A DNA stretch of 64,000 nt from Ichthyophis bannanicus (GCA_033557465.1 CM066033.1:236036109-236100108), one strand, 5' to 3'. Shown: positions 21,113 through 31,640, counted from the first letter of the stretch. The notes: a model not told the origin generated them from the sequence alone. Translations and numbers: made by a program.

Positions 21113-21486
21113 ATTTTATATGGCTAGTTTTTATGAAGAGTTCTGACAATCTTTAGCACTGGGTGCTTCCAATAATAGGAAGAGTGCTCAGATTTTGAAA
21201 CCTTTTTTTATCAATGCCTTAAGATTTTTGTTGCTTAAGTTAGAGTAGTATTGCTGTTAGATGCTTCACTTCCCTTACAGTGACATAACAGGTCTCTCTT
21301 AAATACATGAAAGAATCATTAGGTTACAAAAAGGTTAGCATTGTTTAGGAGGCTTTGATACTGAGAGAACAAGTGATAGGCTATTGGTTGGGGAACCGAT
21401 GTGGTCATTGGCAATAGGCAGACCAAGAGGAGTTGGGGAATGAGTCTGATTTCCCACAGCCTTTGTACCAGTCTCAGCACACTTCA
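21113..21486. other. unassigned sequence
   Basis: AT-rich, no ORF or repeat recognised. Confidence 0.4.
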
Positions 21487-21550
21487 TAGAAACACAGAAA
21501 ATGACTGCAGATGAAGACCAAATGGCCTATCCTATCTACCATCCATAAGA
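21487..21550 (-). mobile_element. CR1 3'-end fragment, antisense
   Basis: CATAGAAACACAGAAAATGA followed by GACCAAATGGCCTATC matches the antisense 3' tail of the CR1 at 24893-24950. Confidence 0.6.
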
Positions 21551-21619
21551 ACTATAAAGTTATTTTTTATTAAGTGTTTTAAACACTTACAAAAGCAAGC
21601 CTACAGGAAACATGAGGGA

Positions 21620-22480
21620 AATCAAATGAGGAACATTACTCATGAATACAAAAGCAGAAATTTTGGTCTCCGCCCACATATAAAAGGGGAGAAATGACCA
21701 AAGTAACACAATCAAAGAAACTCGGGGAGAAAATTCCAATATTGCAGCCAAAAAATATTAACCACCTATCCAATACTCGGCACTAACCTTGTTTTCTCCC
21801 TGTCAGACAGACTTCTAACTGCAAGGATTTCATAAAAATAAACCTAGACCCTTGATAGATGACCAAGTACTTACAGGGGTATCTCAAAAGGAAAGATGTC
21901 CCGAGGTACAACACCCATGGTCTGAGAGCCAAAAAGGCCCTCCTGCGCAACTGTGTTGCCCTCGAGACATCCTACTAGAACACCAGAACCTTTACACCAA
22001 GCATTTTTATTTTTACAGTAACTCTTAAAGATTGTAGTCTTATCCTGATCCATACAAAGACACCACTAAAGTGGCTTGTGTAGGAATGTTGTCCTGTGAG
22101 TCTTCAAGAAACTGAGTAAGATTAAAATCCACTGATAGATGCAGGATATCAAATCCATCTAAAGACTCACTGGTAACATTCCTACTGGAGAGGGAAAACA
22201 TTTTGGGAAAACAAAATTGTATGGGCATTTGACAAAAACAAAACCTCTTTCAAATATATTTCCAGAAAAGGATTTTTGGGGCCAACAAATGCAGGGAAAT
22301 TCATAAATTTAATCTAATTTTATCTAATGGTTTGGTTGTCCATCCATGAAATGTTTGCAAATTCTCTTAACGAACTATAAAGGACTAGAAAAGGGGACTG
22401 TTACTTCTGGAGAGAGATCTGCAATTGTGAGTATATACTTCTGGGAATTTTCTGAAAGGAATTCTTTCTATTAAAGCTAT
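21620..22480 (-). pseudogene. L1-type ORF1 remnant, antisense
   Basis: Reading the minus strand from about 22200 down to 21790 gives L1 ORF1 C-terminal landmarks: FNLTQFLEDSQDN, then PTQATLVVSLY, then DVSRATQLRRAFLALRPWV, then GTSFLLRYPCKYLVIYQGSR. These resemble the RNA-binding C-terminal domain of vertebrate L1 ORF1 proteins. Frameshifts and stops break it. Residues differ enough from the L1 at 63660 (only its N-terminus is visible) that no direct comparison is possible. Confidence 0.6.
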
Positions 22481-22509
22481 TTAATCTATGAACCCACTAT
22501 TTTTTGTTA

Positions 22510-22670
22510 AATCAGTCAGGGCCTAGTAGCAGCAGTTTAAGTTTAAATTTAAAACACAAAAGAGAGCTTTCTGGTTAAATTTGAAACCCAGCAGAGAGCT
22601 GTAGTTTAAATTTCATTATAAGTTAGAGCCTAGCAGCAGCAAAGAGCTATAATTTAAATCAAATAAGAAT
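22510..22670. repeat. diverged short tandem repeats
   Basis: The motifs GAGAGCT and TTTAAATTT alternate with CCTAGTAGCAGCA or CCTAGCAGCAGCA about three times, with a period near 50-65 bp. Confidence 0.5.
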
Positions 22671-22730
22671 ATAGCATACCTCCAGCAGCACAGGACAGAG
22701 TACTGTGTAGCAGCCTTCTTTTAATAAGTG

Positions 22731-22870
22731 TTCCTGATCGTGTCCCCAGTCTAGTCCCGGAACCTCTGGGTTGCCCATCTCATCTAGCAGCTTGGAGACC
22801 TGAGAAACTCCTCCTTTTGTGACATCACCAGTATATCTCTCCGGTGTCCGCCTCTTGCCACCAGTTACCT
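22731..22870 (+). repeat. left ITR of DIRS E
   Basis: Begins TTCCTGATCGTGTCCCCAG and matches the right ITR in reverse complement. The ICR near 31550 carries the complement of this edge. Confidence 0.86.
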
Positions 22871-23711
22871 CAGTCTCCAAGCAGCTGGATAGATAGGAGC
22901 CTGGGGGTCCGGGCTCACTGGAGAAACAATTGAGGATTGTTAGGACAGATTAAGTTGGGTTTTTAGTGTAATTACAGGAGTTCCCTTTATTTAAGAGCTG
23001 TGCCTTTAAATCTTGTACCAGTCCAGCTCTTTTGTCTTTGCTCTCCCTCTTCCTTCCCCCCCCCCCTTCTGTCAGCTGCAGTCTTGGTTGCTAAGCTTGG
23101 AAGAGGGGCTGGCCAGCTCAGAAGCCTTTCACAGGGGCACAGCAGTACCTGTTTGCAGCCGGAGAGCGTCAAGCATCAGGGGAGATGAGAGCAGAGTTCA
23201 GCCAATGCCGCGCAGAAGGTCCTGCCTGCTAGCGCGTCTGGCGGCTTTTCCCGCTACTTGGACTTGGCAGGGTGAATTTGAGCAGCGGTGTGAGCGATCG
23301 GGCCCGGGGCATTTAAGTGCACTCGTAGCCGGTGGCAGGCTGAGTTATCGAAGCGGACCTCATAACTCGCCCCGCGGTCGCACAAGGTAAGCATTGGCTT
23401 GCAAGGCAGTCTTTCAGCGTGGTTTTGGCACGCTTTAGGCTGTCGGCGTGTCCGGCTTACAGGCCCAGGAGGATAATTTTTCTGGGGTTCAGGCATATTG
23501 CTTAGGTCTTTGCTGGGGCATTTAAAAAAAAAAAAAAAACGAGAGAAGGTTTGCTGTTTTTTCTAGCGCGGTTGATAGGTTTCTTGTGGACAGTGTGAGT
23601 ACATTTAGTTTTTGCTTTCCCTGAGTTCAATTGGGTTTTCAGTGTCCTTGCTTGGCCTGGAGGGTTGCAAGGGGACAGGGCTCCTTGTAAGCAGGCTTTT
23701 ATATTCAAGCA
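22871..23711 (+). other. DIRS E leader
   Basis: Non-coding leader with a C tract near 23059 and an A tract near 23523-23540. No gene seen. Confidence 0.55.
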
Positions 23712-24892
23712 ATGCCTTCCAAACCACTATGCATGGTGTGTGGGACTCGGAAGGTTTCTAGTGCAGGGGTCTGCAAGTCCTGTGCTGGAGAGTCCCCGGA
23801 GTTGTTTCAGGCCCAAGCGCAGCAGGATGGAGTCCCGGGGTCAGTTCCAGACGCCTCGGCCTCGCTAGTGACCGAGTTAGCACAGGATGAACCAGTGGCA
23901 GGTCCATCTTCCGGCTCAGCTGCCCCCTCCTCTCCGACAGGCTTCCCTAAGAAGCTGTCTTCCATTTTCTCGCAGCAGTTTGTTGCTTTGCTGCAGCAGA
24001 CAGTTTTTGGTAATTCTCTGCAGCAGCAGCTGACAAAGGATATCAGCGGAGCAAAGAAGCATCCTGCGTCCCCTTGGGGCGAGACCTCTCTGAGCTGGGG
24101 CAAGAGATCCCGGGGAGAAGGTGAGCTGCGTGAGAAATCCGGAGCTTCCGAGGACTGGCTTTCAGACGAAGAGGGCCACAGTTTGATGATAGATGAGGAG
24201 CTTGGAAGAAGGTGAGATTTCAGAGAGAGATCAGTCTAGGGTGAGAGTCTTCCGAAGAGATGAGCTGCCGGCACTCATTGTAGAGATGCTTAAGGCACTC
24301 AATATGCTGGTCCCAGGTCCCGCAGAAGACGAAACGCTTGAAGATCCTTTGTTGCAGGTGTTCAGAAAGACTCAAAGAGCGTTCCCTGTACACAGAGTGA
24401 TTCAGGAAGAGTGGAATGTTCCTGAGGCCCCGTTGAAAGGTTCCAGAGTTATGGGTCGGCTGTACCCATTGTTGGATCAAGACAAGGAGGTTTTTAAATC
24501 GCCTAAGGTGGATGCGGCCGTCTCGGCTGTGACCAAGAAAATGACTATTCCTGTAGAGGGTAGTACGGCCCTCAAGGATGGTCAGGACAGGAAGTTGGAT
24601 CTCTTGTTGAGGCAAGTTTTTGATGTCAATGCCATTTCGCTGCAGGCGGCTATTTGCGGGGCGTGGGTGGCTAGAGCCTGCCTTCGTTGGGTGCAGCATG
24701 TGCAAGAGGGGCAGCCGAGTCCATTGGCGGGAGAAGCTGCCCGATTGGAATCAGGGGCGGCCTACTTGGCAGATATTCATTGTGACCTTATGCTGGGTCT
24801 GTCTAAAAGTATGGTGTCGGCCGTAGCAGCGCGCTGGTATTTATGGCTACGCAATTGGGCGGCAGATAGCTCCTCTAAGTCTAGATTAAGTA
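23712..24892 (+). pseudogene. gag: DIRS E gag, first part
   Basis: ATG at 23712 opens a clean 167-codon frame with the CMVC…CKSC four-cysteine module at residues ~7-24, a Ser/Pro-rich linker and a Gln-rich stretch. A one-step frameshift near 24195 moves to the second frame, which carries the gag core: the RVRVFRRDELPALI block, then LEDPLLQVFRKTQRAFPVHR (24340-24395), SPKVDAAVSAVTKK near 24502 and CGAWVARACLRW near 24655. The gene is then interrupted by a CR1 LINE at 24893 and resumes at 28152. Confidence 0.8.
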
Positions 24893-24960
24893 GAAACATA
24901 GAAACATGATGACAGAAAAAGACCACAAGGCCCATCTAGTCTGTCCTTCCATAACAACAA

Positions 24961-27801
24961 CTACAACAGTCCACTTTTTACCTTTAGAGATCCTCTGTGT
25001 TGGTCCCATGCCTTTTTGAATTCAGTCACTGTCTTCATCTCTACCACCTCCACTGGGAGACCATTCCACGGATCCACTACTCTTTCCGTAAAGAAATATT
25101 TCCGCATATCACTCCTGAATCTATCTCCCTTCACCCTCATCCCATGTCCCCTCGTTGCAGAACTTGCTTTCAATTGAAAGAGGCTCTCTCCCTGAACTTT
25201 TATGCCACGGAGGTATTTAAACATCTCAATCATATCACCTCTATCCCGCCTTTCCTCTAAGGTGTACATATTAAGATCCTTAAGTCTGTCCTCATATGCT
25301 TTATAATGAAGACCACTAATCATCTTAGTAGCACCCCTTTGTACCGACTCCATCCTGTTCACATCCTTTTGAAGGTGCGGTCTCCAGAATTGCACACCAT
25401 ACTCCAAATGAGGTCGCACCAAAGACTTATACAGAGGCATTATCACCTCCTTTTTTCTGCTAGCCATTCCTCTCCGTATGCACCCAAGCATCCTTCTAGC
25501 TTTTGCCGTCGCCTTTTCTACCTGTTTAGCTACTTTAAGATCATCGGACACAACTACGCCTAGGTCCCGCTCTTCTTTAGTGGACAAAAGTACTTCACCT
25601 CCTATGCTGTATTGCTCCCTTGGATTGCTGCAGCCCAAATGCATGACCTTACATTTTTTAACATTAAATCCCAGCTGCCAAATTCTAGACCATTCTTCAA
25701 GCTTAGCTAGATCCCTCCTCATGTTATTTACACCTTCCTGGGTGTCTACTTTATTGCAGATTTTGGTATCATCTGCAAAGAGGCAAACCTTACCCGACAG
25801 CCCTTCCGCTATATCACTAACAAAGATGTTAAAAAGAATCGGACCAAGGACAGATCCCTGGGGCACACCACTGGTAACATCCTTCTCCTCAGAGTGAGCT
25901 CCATTTACTTGTACTCTTTGTCGCCTCCCACCCAACCAATTTCTAATCCAAGCAGTAACTTTAGGGTCCATCCCTAGGGTGCTCAGTTTGTTTATAAGTC
26001 GCCTGTGAGGAACAGTGTCAAAGGCTTTACTGAAATCTAAATACACCACATCTAGAGCTCTCCCTCGGTCCAACTCCCTGGTCACCCAGTCAAAGAAATC
26101 AATCAGATTTGTCTGACAAGACCTGCCTCTGGTGAATCCATGCTGCCTCGGATCCTGTAATCTGCTGGACTCCAGAAACCTCACTTTTTTCTCTTTCAAC
26201 AGCGTTTCCATTAATTTACTCACCACCGAAGTTAAACTAACCGGCCTGTAGTTTTCAACCACATCCTTACTTCCGCTTTTGTGTAAAGGCACCACATGAG
26301 CCTCTCTCCAGTCCTTTGGCACCACTCCCGACTCCAACGAGGCATTGAAAAGGTCAGTCAGTGGAGTTGCTAGAATGTCCCCAAGTTCCCTCAGTATTTT
26401 AGGGTGTATCCCATCCGGTCCCATCGCTTTGTCTACTTTGAGTTGAGCTAGTTTCTCACGAACACAGTCTTCTGAAAATTGTTCAAGATGTCCCTCGCTT
26501 CTGTTCTTATTTGTGGGTGTTTTCTGAGGTCCTGCTCCTGGTTTTTCATCTGTGAACACAGAACAAAAATATTTGTTAAGTAATTCTGCTTTATCCTTTT
26601 CAGCTTCTACATATTCCCCCCCTGTACCCTTGAGTCTGACAATACCACTTTTGCCCTTCCTCTTCTCACTAATATATCTGAAAAATGTCTTATCCCCCCA
26701 TTTTATTGCATTGGCTATTTCCTCCTCCTTTTGAATCTTTGCCTTCTTGACTACTTTGCTAGCTTCTCTAAGTTTTTCCAAATACAGATGCCTGTCTTCC
26801 TCTCTCTGTGATCTCTTGTATTTCATGAAGGCCTCCCTCTTTTTCTTCACTTTTTCAGCTACTTCCTTCGAAAACCATAGCGGTCTCCTGTTCCTTTTGC
26901 CTTTGTTTACCATTTTAACAAAAAGGTTGGTTGCCTTTAAAATACCCCCTTTCAGTTTTGCCCACTGTTCTACATCCCCCAGCTGTTCCCATCCCACTAA
27001 CGACTCCCTGAGGCATTGGCCCATCATCGCAAAGTTAGTCTTCCTAAAGTCTAAGATCCTCACCTTTGAATGGATTCTAACAGCCCTAGTCCTAATACTG
27101 AACCACACCATCTGGTGATCACTGGATGCAAAATGATCTCCCACTACAACATCAGAAACACTTTCACCATTGGTAAGCACCAAGTCCAGTATGGCCCCTT
27201 CCCGTGTGGGGTCTGTTACCAATTGCCTGAATAGTTCTCCCTGTAGAGAATCCAGGATCTCCTTACTCCTAGATGATACTGCAGCAGGAATGTGCCAATC
27301 AACATCTGGCATATTAAAATCTCCTAGCAGTAGCACTTCCCCTTTCCTAGCAATGCTGTGTATGTCTTCAATTAACTCTCTGTCCACCTCTTCCTCTTGT
27401 GAGGGAGGTCTGTATATCACACCAATGCAAATAGATTTCTCTTTCCCTCTTTCTAGTCTAACCCACAATGCCTCCTCTCTCCCTTTTAAGCTCTGTAATT
27501 CCAAAGCTTTAATAGTAGTTTTTACATATAGTGCTACTCCTCCTCCCCTTCTTCCTACCCTGCCCTTTCTGAATAAAGTATAGCCAGGTATAGTTACATC
27601 CCAGTCATGGCTTTCTGTGAACCATGTTTCTGTAACTGCCACTAAATCTAAGTCAGCCACTCCCACCAAAGCTTCAACTTCAGAGATCTTATTTCCCATG
27701 CTACGGGCATTTATACACACTGCTTTCCATATGTTACCCCTGTTACCCATTTCCATAAAGGTATTTGATGTATCACTTACCTGGGGGCTTTCTTCACCCA
27801 T
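24961..27801 (-). CDS. CR1 ORF2: endonuclease and reverse transcriptase, intact
   Basis: About 946 codons without interruption. The N-terminal APE-type endonuclease shows NARSM, then AVTETWF, GDFNMPDVDW and a SDHQMVWF box near residue 228. The reverse transcriptase shows AMGPDGIHPKIL, the YLDFSKAFDTVPH block, [10 protein letters not shown] near residue 646 and the FADD catalytic box near residue 677 (25758-25778). The C-terminus carries the usual LARPHLEYGVQFW-like block (here LVRPHLEYGVQFW). The ATG at 27801 lies just after the ORF1 stop (27813-27815); an in-frame TTG two codons upstream is less likely. The protein would nick target DNA and copy LINE RNA. Confidence 0.92.
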   Translation of the reverse strand: MGEESPQVSDTSNTFMEMGNRGNIWKAVCINARSMGNKISEVEALVGVADLDLVAVTETWFTESHDWDVTIPGYTLFRKGRVGRRGGGVALYVKTTIKALELQSLKGREEALWVRLERGKEKSICIGVIYRPPSQEEEVDRELIEDIHSIARKGEVLLLGDFNMPDVDWHIPAAVSSRSKEILDSLQGELFRQLVTDPTREGAILDLVLTNGESVSDVVVGDHFASSDHQMVWFSIRTRAVRIHSKVRILDFRKTNFAMMGQCLRESLVGWEQLGDVEQWAKLKGGILKATNLFVKMVNKGKRNRRPLWFSKEVAEKVKKKREAFMKYKRSQREEDRHLYLEKLREASKVVKKAKIQKEEEIANAIKWGDKTFFRYISEKRKGKSGIVRLKGTGGEYVEAEKDKAELLNKYFCSVFTDEKPGAGPQKTPTNKNRSEGHLEQFSEDCVREKLAQLKVDKAMGPDGIHPKILRELGDILATPLTDLFNASLESGVVPKDWREAHVVPLHKSGSKDVVENYRPVSLTSVVSKLMETLLKEKKVRFLESSRLQDPRQHGFTRGRSCQTNLIDFFDWVTRELDRGRALDVVYLDFSKAFDTVPHRRLINKLSTLGMDPKVTAWIRNWLGGRRQRVQVNGAHSEEKDVTSGVPQGSVLGPILFNIFVSDIAEGLSGKVCLFADDTKICNKVDTQEGVNNMRRDLAKLEEWSRIWQLGFNVKKCKVMHLGCSNPREQYSIGGEVLLSTKEERDLGVVVSDDLKVAKQVEKATAKARRMLGCIRRGMASRKKEVIMPLYKSLVRPHLEYGVQFWRPHLQKDVNRMESVQRGATKMISGLHYKAYEDRLKDLNMYTLEERRDRGDMIEMFKYLRGIKVQGESLFQLKASSATRGHGMRVKGDRFRSDMRKYFFTERVVDPWNGLPVEVVEMKTVTEFKKAWDQHRGSLKVKSGLL

Positions 27802-27812
27802 CCCCAACGAAT

Positions 27813-28151
27813 CTAGTTTAAAGCCCTCTTCAGTAGATTAGCCAGTCTACTACCAAAGATGTGTTGACCTTTCTTGGACAGATGGATGCCATCTCTGCTC
27901 TGCAACCCTTGGAACAGCATCCCATGGTCTAGGAAACCAAAACGCTCTCGAAGACACCATCCACGCAGCCATGCATTAATCTCCAGGATGCGAGCCTCTC
28001 TGCCTTGGCCTTTACCCTCAACAGGGAGGATTGAAGAGAACACCACCTGTGCACCTACCTGCTTCACCCTCTGTCCCAGAGCCATGAAGTCACTTTTGAT
28101 ACGTTCCGAGGTATACCTGGCAGTATCATTTGTTCCAACATGGATTCCAAC
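27813..28151 (-). pseudogene. CR1 ORF1 esterase domain, 5'-truncated
   Basis: The C-terminal part of the ORF1 esterase (SGNH-hydrolase type) known from CR1 elements: HVGTNDTARY near the truncated end, INAWLRGWC in the middle and SRDGIHLSKKGQ with the Asp-x-x-His pair near the end. The frame runs on into DIRS gag antisense sequence beyond 28151, which is not part of the gene. ORF1 ends a few bases before ORF2 starts. Confidence 0.85.
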
Positions 28152-28446
28152 AAGTAAGCTACCCTTTAAGGGCCGTCTGCTGTTCAGTGAGGATTTAGAA
28201 AAACTGATTAAGGACCTCGGTGAGTCCAAAGGAGGGCGGTTACCGGAGGATAAGCCTAAGGTGGCCCGTGGAGCACCGAGAGGTAGGGGCCAGATGCGTG
28301 ATTTCCACCAGTTTCGCTCCGAAAGGTTCTCTTCTGGGCAAAGGGGGCGCTTCCCCAATAGAAACCAGGGGTTTCGGGGGGGCGGGAAGGGGTTTCGGAC
28401 CCTCTTCCGCTGCCTCGAATACCTTCAAGAAGTCACAATGAGATGA
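28152..28446 (+). pseudogene. gag: DIRS E gag, C-terminal part
   Basis: Continues the gag frame after the CR1: LPFKGRLLFSEDLEKLIKDL, then PEDKPKVARGAPRGRGQMRD and a Gly/Arg/Phe-rich tail (about 28310-28400), likely nucleic-acid binding. It ends …TMR with TGA at 28444-28446, overlapping the ATG of pol at 28443-28445. Confidence 0.82.
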
Positions 28447-30330
28447 GGGGGGCCCAGGTGCCTCTAATTCCCGTAGGGGGGCGTTTGCAGGAGTTTTATC
28501 CTGCCTGGGTCCAAGTTACATCAGATCAGTGGGTGCTGGAAGTCATTCGGGAGGGCTATGCCCTGGAGTTCTTGCGCCCAGTGCGGGACGCCTTTGTGCA
28601 GTCTCCCGGCAGATCGGTCTCAAAGTGCGCTGCGCTGCGGGAGACGGTGCAAAGACTGCTGGACCTTAATGCCATAGTTCCCGTGCCCGCAGATCAGTCC
28701 GGATGCAGTCGTTACTCCATCAATTTCGTTGTCCCGAAAAAAGACGAGGGGTTCGTCCAATACTGGATCTCAAGAGTCAACCACTGTCTGTGAGTGTCAC
28801 ATTTTCACATGGAAACGCTGCGATCCGTTATATTGGCCGTGCAGCAAGGAGAGTACCTGACGTCTCTGGACTTGTTGGAGGCGTATCTTCATATTACCAT
28901 AAGACCAGATCATTGCAAATTTCTCAGGTTTGCGGTACCTTTCGGTCATTATCAGTTCCGAGCATTGCCCTTCGGGTTAGCCACAGCTCCGAGGGTTTTC
29001 ACCAAGATCATGGTGGTAGCGGCAGCGCTGCGCAAGGAGGGCATCCTTGTCCACCCTTACCTAGACGATTGGCTGATTCAGGCAAAATCGCAGGCCGAGA
29101 GCGAGAGGGTCACGGCCAGAGTGGTGTCATTCTTGGAAAGTCTAGGGTGGATAGTAAATGTGGCGAAGAGTCGCTTGCAGCCCTCCCAGAGTCTGGATTA
29201 CCTGGGAGCTCGGTTCGACACTCGGATCGGGAAAGTGTTTCTCACAGCGCAGCGAGCACAGGTCCTGCGACGAAGGTGAGGAGGTTCCTGAAGTTCAGGG
29301 CTCCTTCAGCATGGCATTACTTACAGTTGCTGGGCACCATGGCGGCATCGATAGAGACGGTGCCGTGGGCCAGAGCGCATATGAGGCCGTTGCAAAGTGC
29401 ATTGCTTCGTCGGTGGTCGCATCATCTGGATCCTCTGTCCCAGAGACTGGTCTGCCCGGAGGAGACCCGTCGAGCTCTGCATTGGAGGTTGCTTCCTGAG
29501 TTTTTGGAGCGGGGGAAATCATTGGAAACACCAGACTGGGTGGCAGTGATGATGGATGCCAGTTTGATGGGCTGGGGAGCTCATTGTCAGGGCAGATTTG
29601 TGCAAGGGACGTGGAGCCCTTGGGAGAGGGCCTGGGCAATCAACCGGCTGGAGTTAAGAGCAGTGTTCCTGGCAGTGCAGGAGTATTGCTCGTTGCTCGC
29701 AGGAAAGGCGGTCCAGGTGTTGTCCGACAACGCAACGGCAGTGACCTACGTCAACAAGCAAGGGGGCACCAGCAGCATGACTCTAGAGGCCGAAGCCACG
29801 ATCCTGTGTGCCTGGGCGGAGGCGAATCTCTTGGACCTGTCGGCAGCACATGTTGCGGGCGTAGACAATGTGGAGGCCGATTTTCCTCAGCCGGGTGTGG
29901 GTGGACCTGGGGGAATGGGTCCTGCATCCCGAAGTCTTCGAGATGATTGTTCGAAGGTGGGGGTCGCCAGTCATGGACCTGATGGCGACCTTCGAGTCCG
30001 CAAAGGCCAGCCGCTTCTTCAGCAGACGCAGGGAAAGGATGTCGGAAGGCTTGGACGCCCTCATGCAGGTCTGGCCGGAGGGGCAGCTGCTCTGTCATTC
30101 CTCCGTGGGTCTTGATAGGCAGGGTCCTGCAACGAGTACAGAGGTTCAAAGGTCACATAATTCTGATAGCGCCGGATTGGCCACGTCGTCCTTGGTACGG
30201 GGACCTGGTGAGGTTGTTGGTGGCAAAACCCTGGCGCCTTCCCTGCCGAGCGGATCTGTTGTCCCAGGGTCCGCTGTACATGCCGCACATGGCTCGGTTC
30301 TCGCTTACGGCTTGGCTCTTGAGAGGGCTC
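28443..30330 (+). pseudogene. pol: DIRS E pol: RT, RNase H, methyltransferase-like
   Basis: Starts at the ATG overlapping the gag stop. RT blocks: VTSDQWVLEVI, then the YSINFVVPK block, EYLTSLDLLEAYLHI near 28853 and ALPFGLATAP near 28965. The catalytic YLDDW is at 29058-29072. A TGA at 28791-28793 replaces a likely CGA Arg codon. After a frameshift near 29275 comes RNase H (MMDASLMGWGAHC near 29550; LSDNATAVTYVNKQGG near 29719; LSAAHVAGVDNVEADF near 29838). After another frameshift comes the methyltransferase-like block (VMDLMATFESAKASRFFSRR near 29973, SEGLDALMQVW near 30042, IILIAPDWPRRPWYGDL near 30160). Confidence 0.85.
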
Positions 30331-31455
30331 GGTTGAAGTCCCGGGGGTACTCGGCGGCAGTCATTGCTACCTTTATTGAAGTCCAGGAAACATTCTACTT
30401 CTCTAGCGTACGTTCGCGTCTGGAGAATTTTCGAGGCGTGGTGTGCAAAACGGAAGTGTGAAGCTTTAAAGGCCTCGGTTCCTCAGATTTTGGAGTTTTT
30501 ACAGAATGGTTTTGATAAAGGACTGGCGGTAGCCTCGTTGCGAGTTCAGGTGGCGGCCTTGTCATGTTACAGGGGCACGTTACTAATATGAGAGAGATCA
30601 TAGCCGGAAGTTTTGTTTTTGAGGGCTTTTGCTTTTTTGGTTTTCATACATGATAGTACCCTCTATGACACGACCACATTTTGTTGTGAGATGTTACAGG
30701 GGCAGACTTGCGGGTCAGTCGCTCGCTACCCAGCGAGATGTAAAGCGGTTTTTGCGGGCGGTAGCTCTTGTGCAGCCTCCGTCTAGGCATGTTTTTCCTA
30801 AATGGCATCTTCCCTTCGTTTTGGATGCATTAGAACGGGAGCCTTTTGAGCCGTTAGCGCGTGTGTCTCTCAAGGATCTCACTCTGAAGACGGTATTCCT
30901 GGTGGCGGTCTGTTCGGCACGCAGAGTATTGGAGCTGCAGGCTTTATCCTGTAGGGAGCCCTATCTTTCCTCCTTTGCGGCTAAGGTCGTTTTGAGGCCG
31001 GTGCCGGCTTTTCTCCTGAAGGTGGTGTCGGCCTTCCATGTAAACCAGGAAATTGTCTTACCAGTCTTTACAGAGGACGCTTCCAGAACTTCGTCTAGGC
31101 AGCTGCATCGGCTGGATGTACGACGGGCGTTGAAAAAGTATCTTCGTCGGACGGCAGCCTTCCGTAAGTCCGACCGGCTTTTTGTTCTGTTCGCAGGCCT
31201 GAGAAAGGGAGAAGCGGCATCAAAGTCATCCATTGCTCGGTGGATCAAGGAAGCCATTGCGTCAGCTTATGTGCTGAAAGGCAGAATCGTGCTGGAGGGG
31301 TTAAGGACACATTCTACTAGGGCTCAGGCTACTTCATGAGCGGAAGTTCGGTTGGTGTTGCCCATAGAGATTTGTAAGGCGGCGACATGGTCATCTTTAA
31401 ACTCTTTTGTTCGGCACTATTGTCTGGATGTGCAAATGGCGGAGGAGACCTCATT
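30290..31455 (+). pseudogene. DIRS E tyrosine recombinase, nearly complete
   Basis: N-terminal part: RKHSTSLAYVRVWRIFEAWC (about 30385-30445) and the SLRVQVAALSCYRG block near 30540, where a 113-bp insertion with a 14-bp duplication interrupts it. The C-terminal catalytic half reads in one frame from about 30700: the first Arg in CSARRVLELQ (30913-30940), the H-x-x-R box THSTRAQ near 31307-31325, and the Tyr box RHYCLDV near 31412-31430. One TGA near 31337-31339 replaces a likely Trp. All four catalytic residues survive. Confidence 0.86.
30578..30690. mobile_element. 113-bp insertion with 14-bp target duplication
   Basis: ATGTTACAGGGGCA occurs at 30564-30577 and 30691-30704. The interval interrupts the recombinase between CYRG and the next block. 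The insert has no ORF. The duplication length matches the Penelope-like insertions elsewhere in the window, so it may be a severely truncated one, but the sequence is too short to assign. Confidence 0.7.
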
Positions 31456-31529
31456 TGGAAGGGCGGTTCTTCAGGCTGGTTTGCCAGGTCCCTCCCGTAC
31501 TTGAATTTCTTTACTGCTCTTGTACAGAC

Positions 31530-31640
31530 CCAGAGGTTCCGGGACTAGACTGGGGACACGATCAGGAAGGTGAAATTAGACTTACCTGCTAATTATTGTT
31601 CCTGGAGTGGAACCAGTCTAGTCCCGTATCCCTCCCAGCG
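31530..31640 (+). repeat. internal complementary region of DIRS E
   Basis: GGGACTAGACTGGGGACACG, then the complement of both ends (ATCAGGAAGGTGAAATTAGA and TTACCTGCTAATTATTG), then CCAGTCTAGTCCC. It agrees with the observed termini at 22731 and 33042. Confidence 0.82.

Larger units (their letters stand above)
24893..28151 (-). mobile_element. CR1-type LINE with intact ORF2, inserted in DIRS E gag
   Basis: About 3.26 kb, minus strand, flanked by a 5-bp direct repeat AAGTA (24888-24892 and 28152-28156) and splitting one gag codon series. The 3' tail (low coordinates) shows the CR1-type TGTTTCTATGTTTC end. The 5' end (high coordinates) is truncated inside the ORF1 esterase domain. ORF2 is complete. 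The mostly unbroken coding sequence suggests a recent insertion compared with the flanking DIRS. Confidence 0.9.

Noticed and set aside
25306..25897. plus-strand ORFs across the CR1
   Set aside because: Antisense to an intact 946-codon ORF2 with all endonuclease and RT motifs.
29295..29639. minus-strand ORFs opposite RNase H in DIRS E (also 29751-30149)
   Set aside because: Shadows of the plus-strand RNase H and methyltransferase-like regions with conserved motifs.
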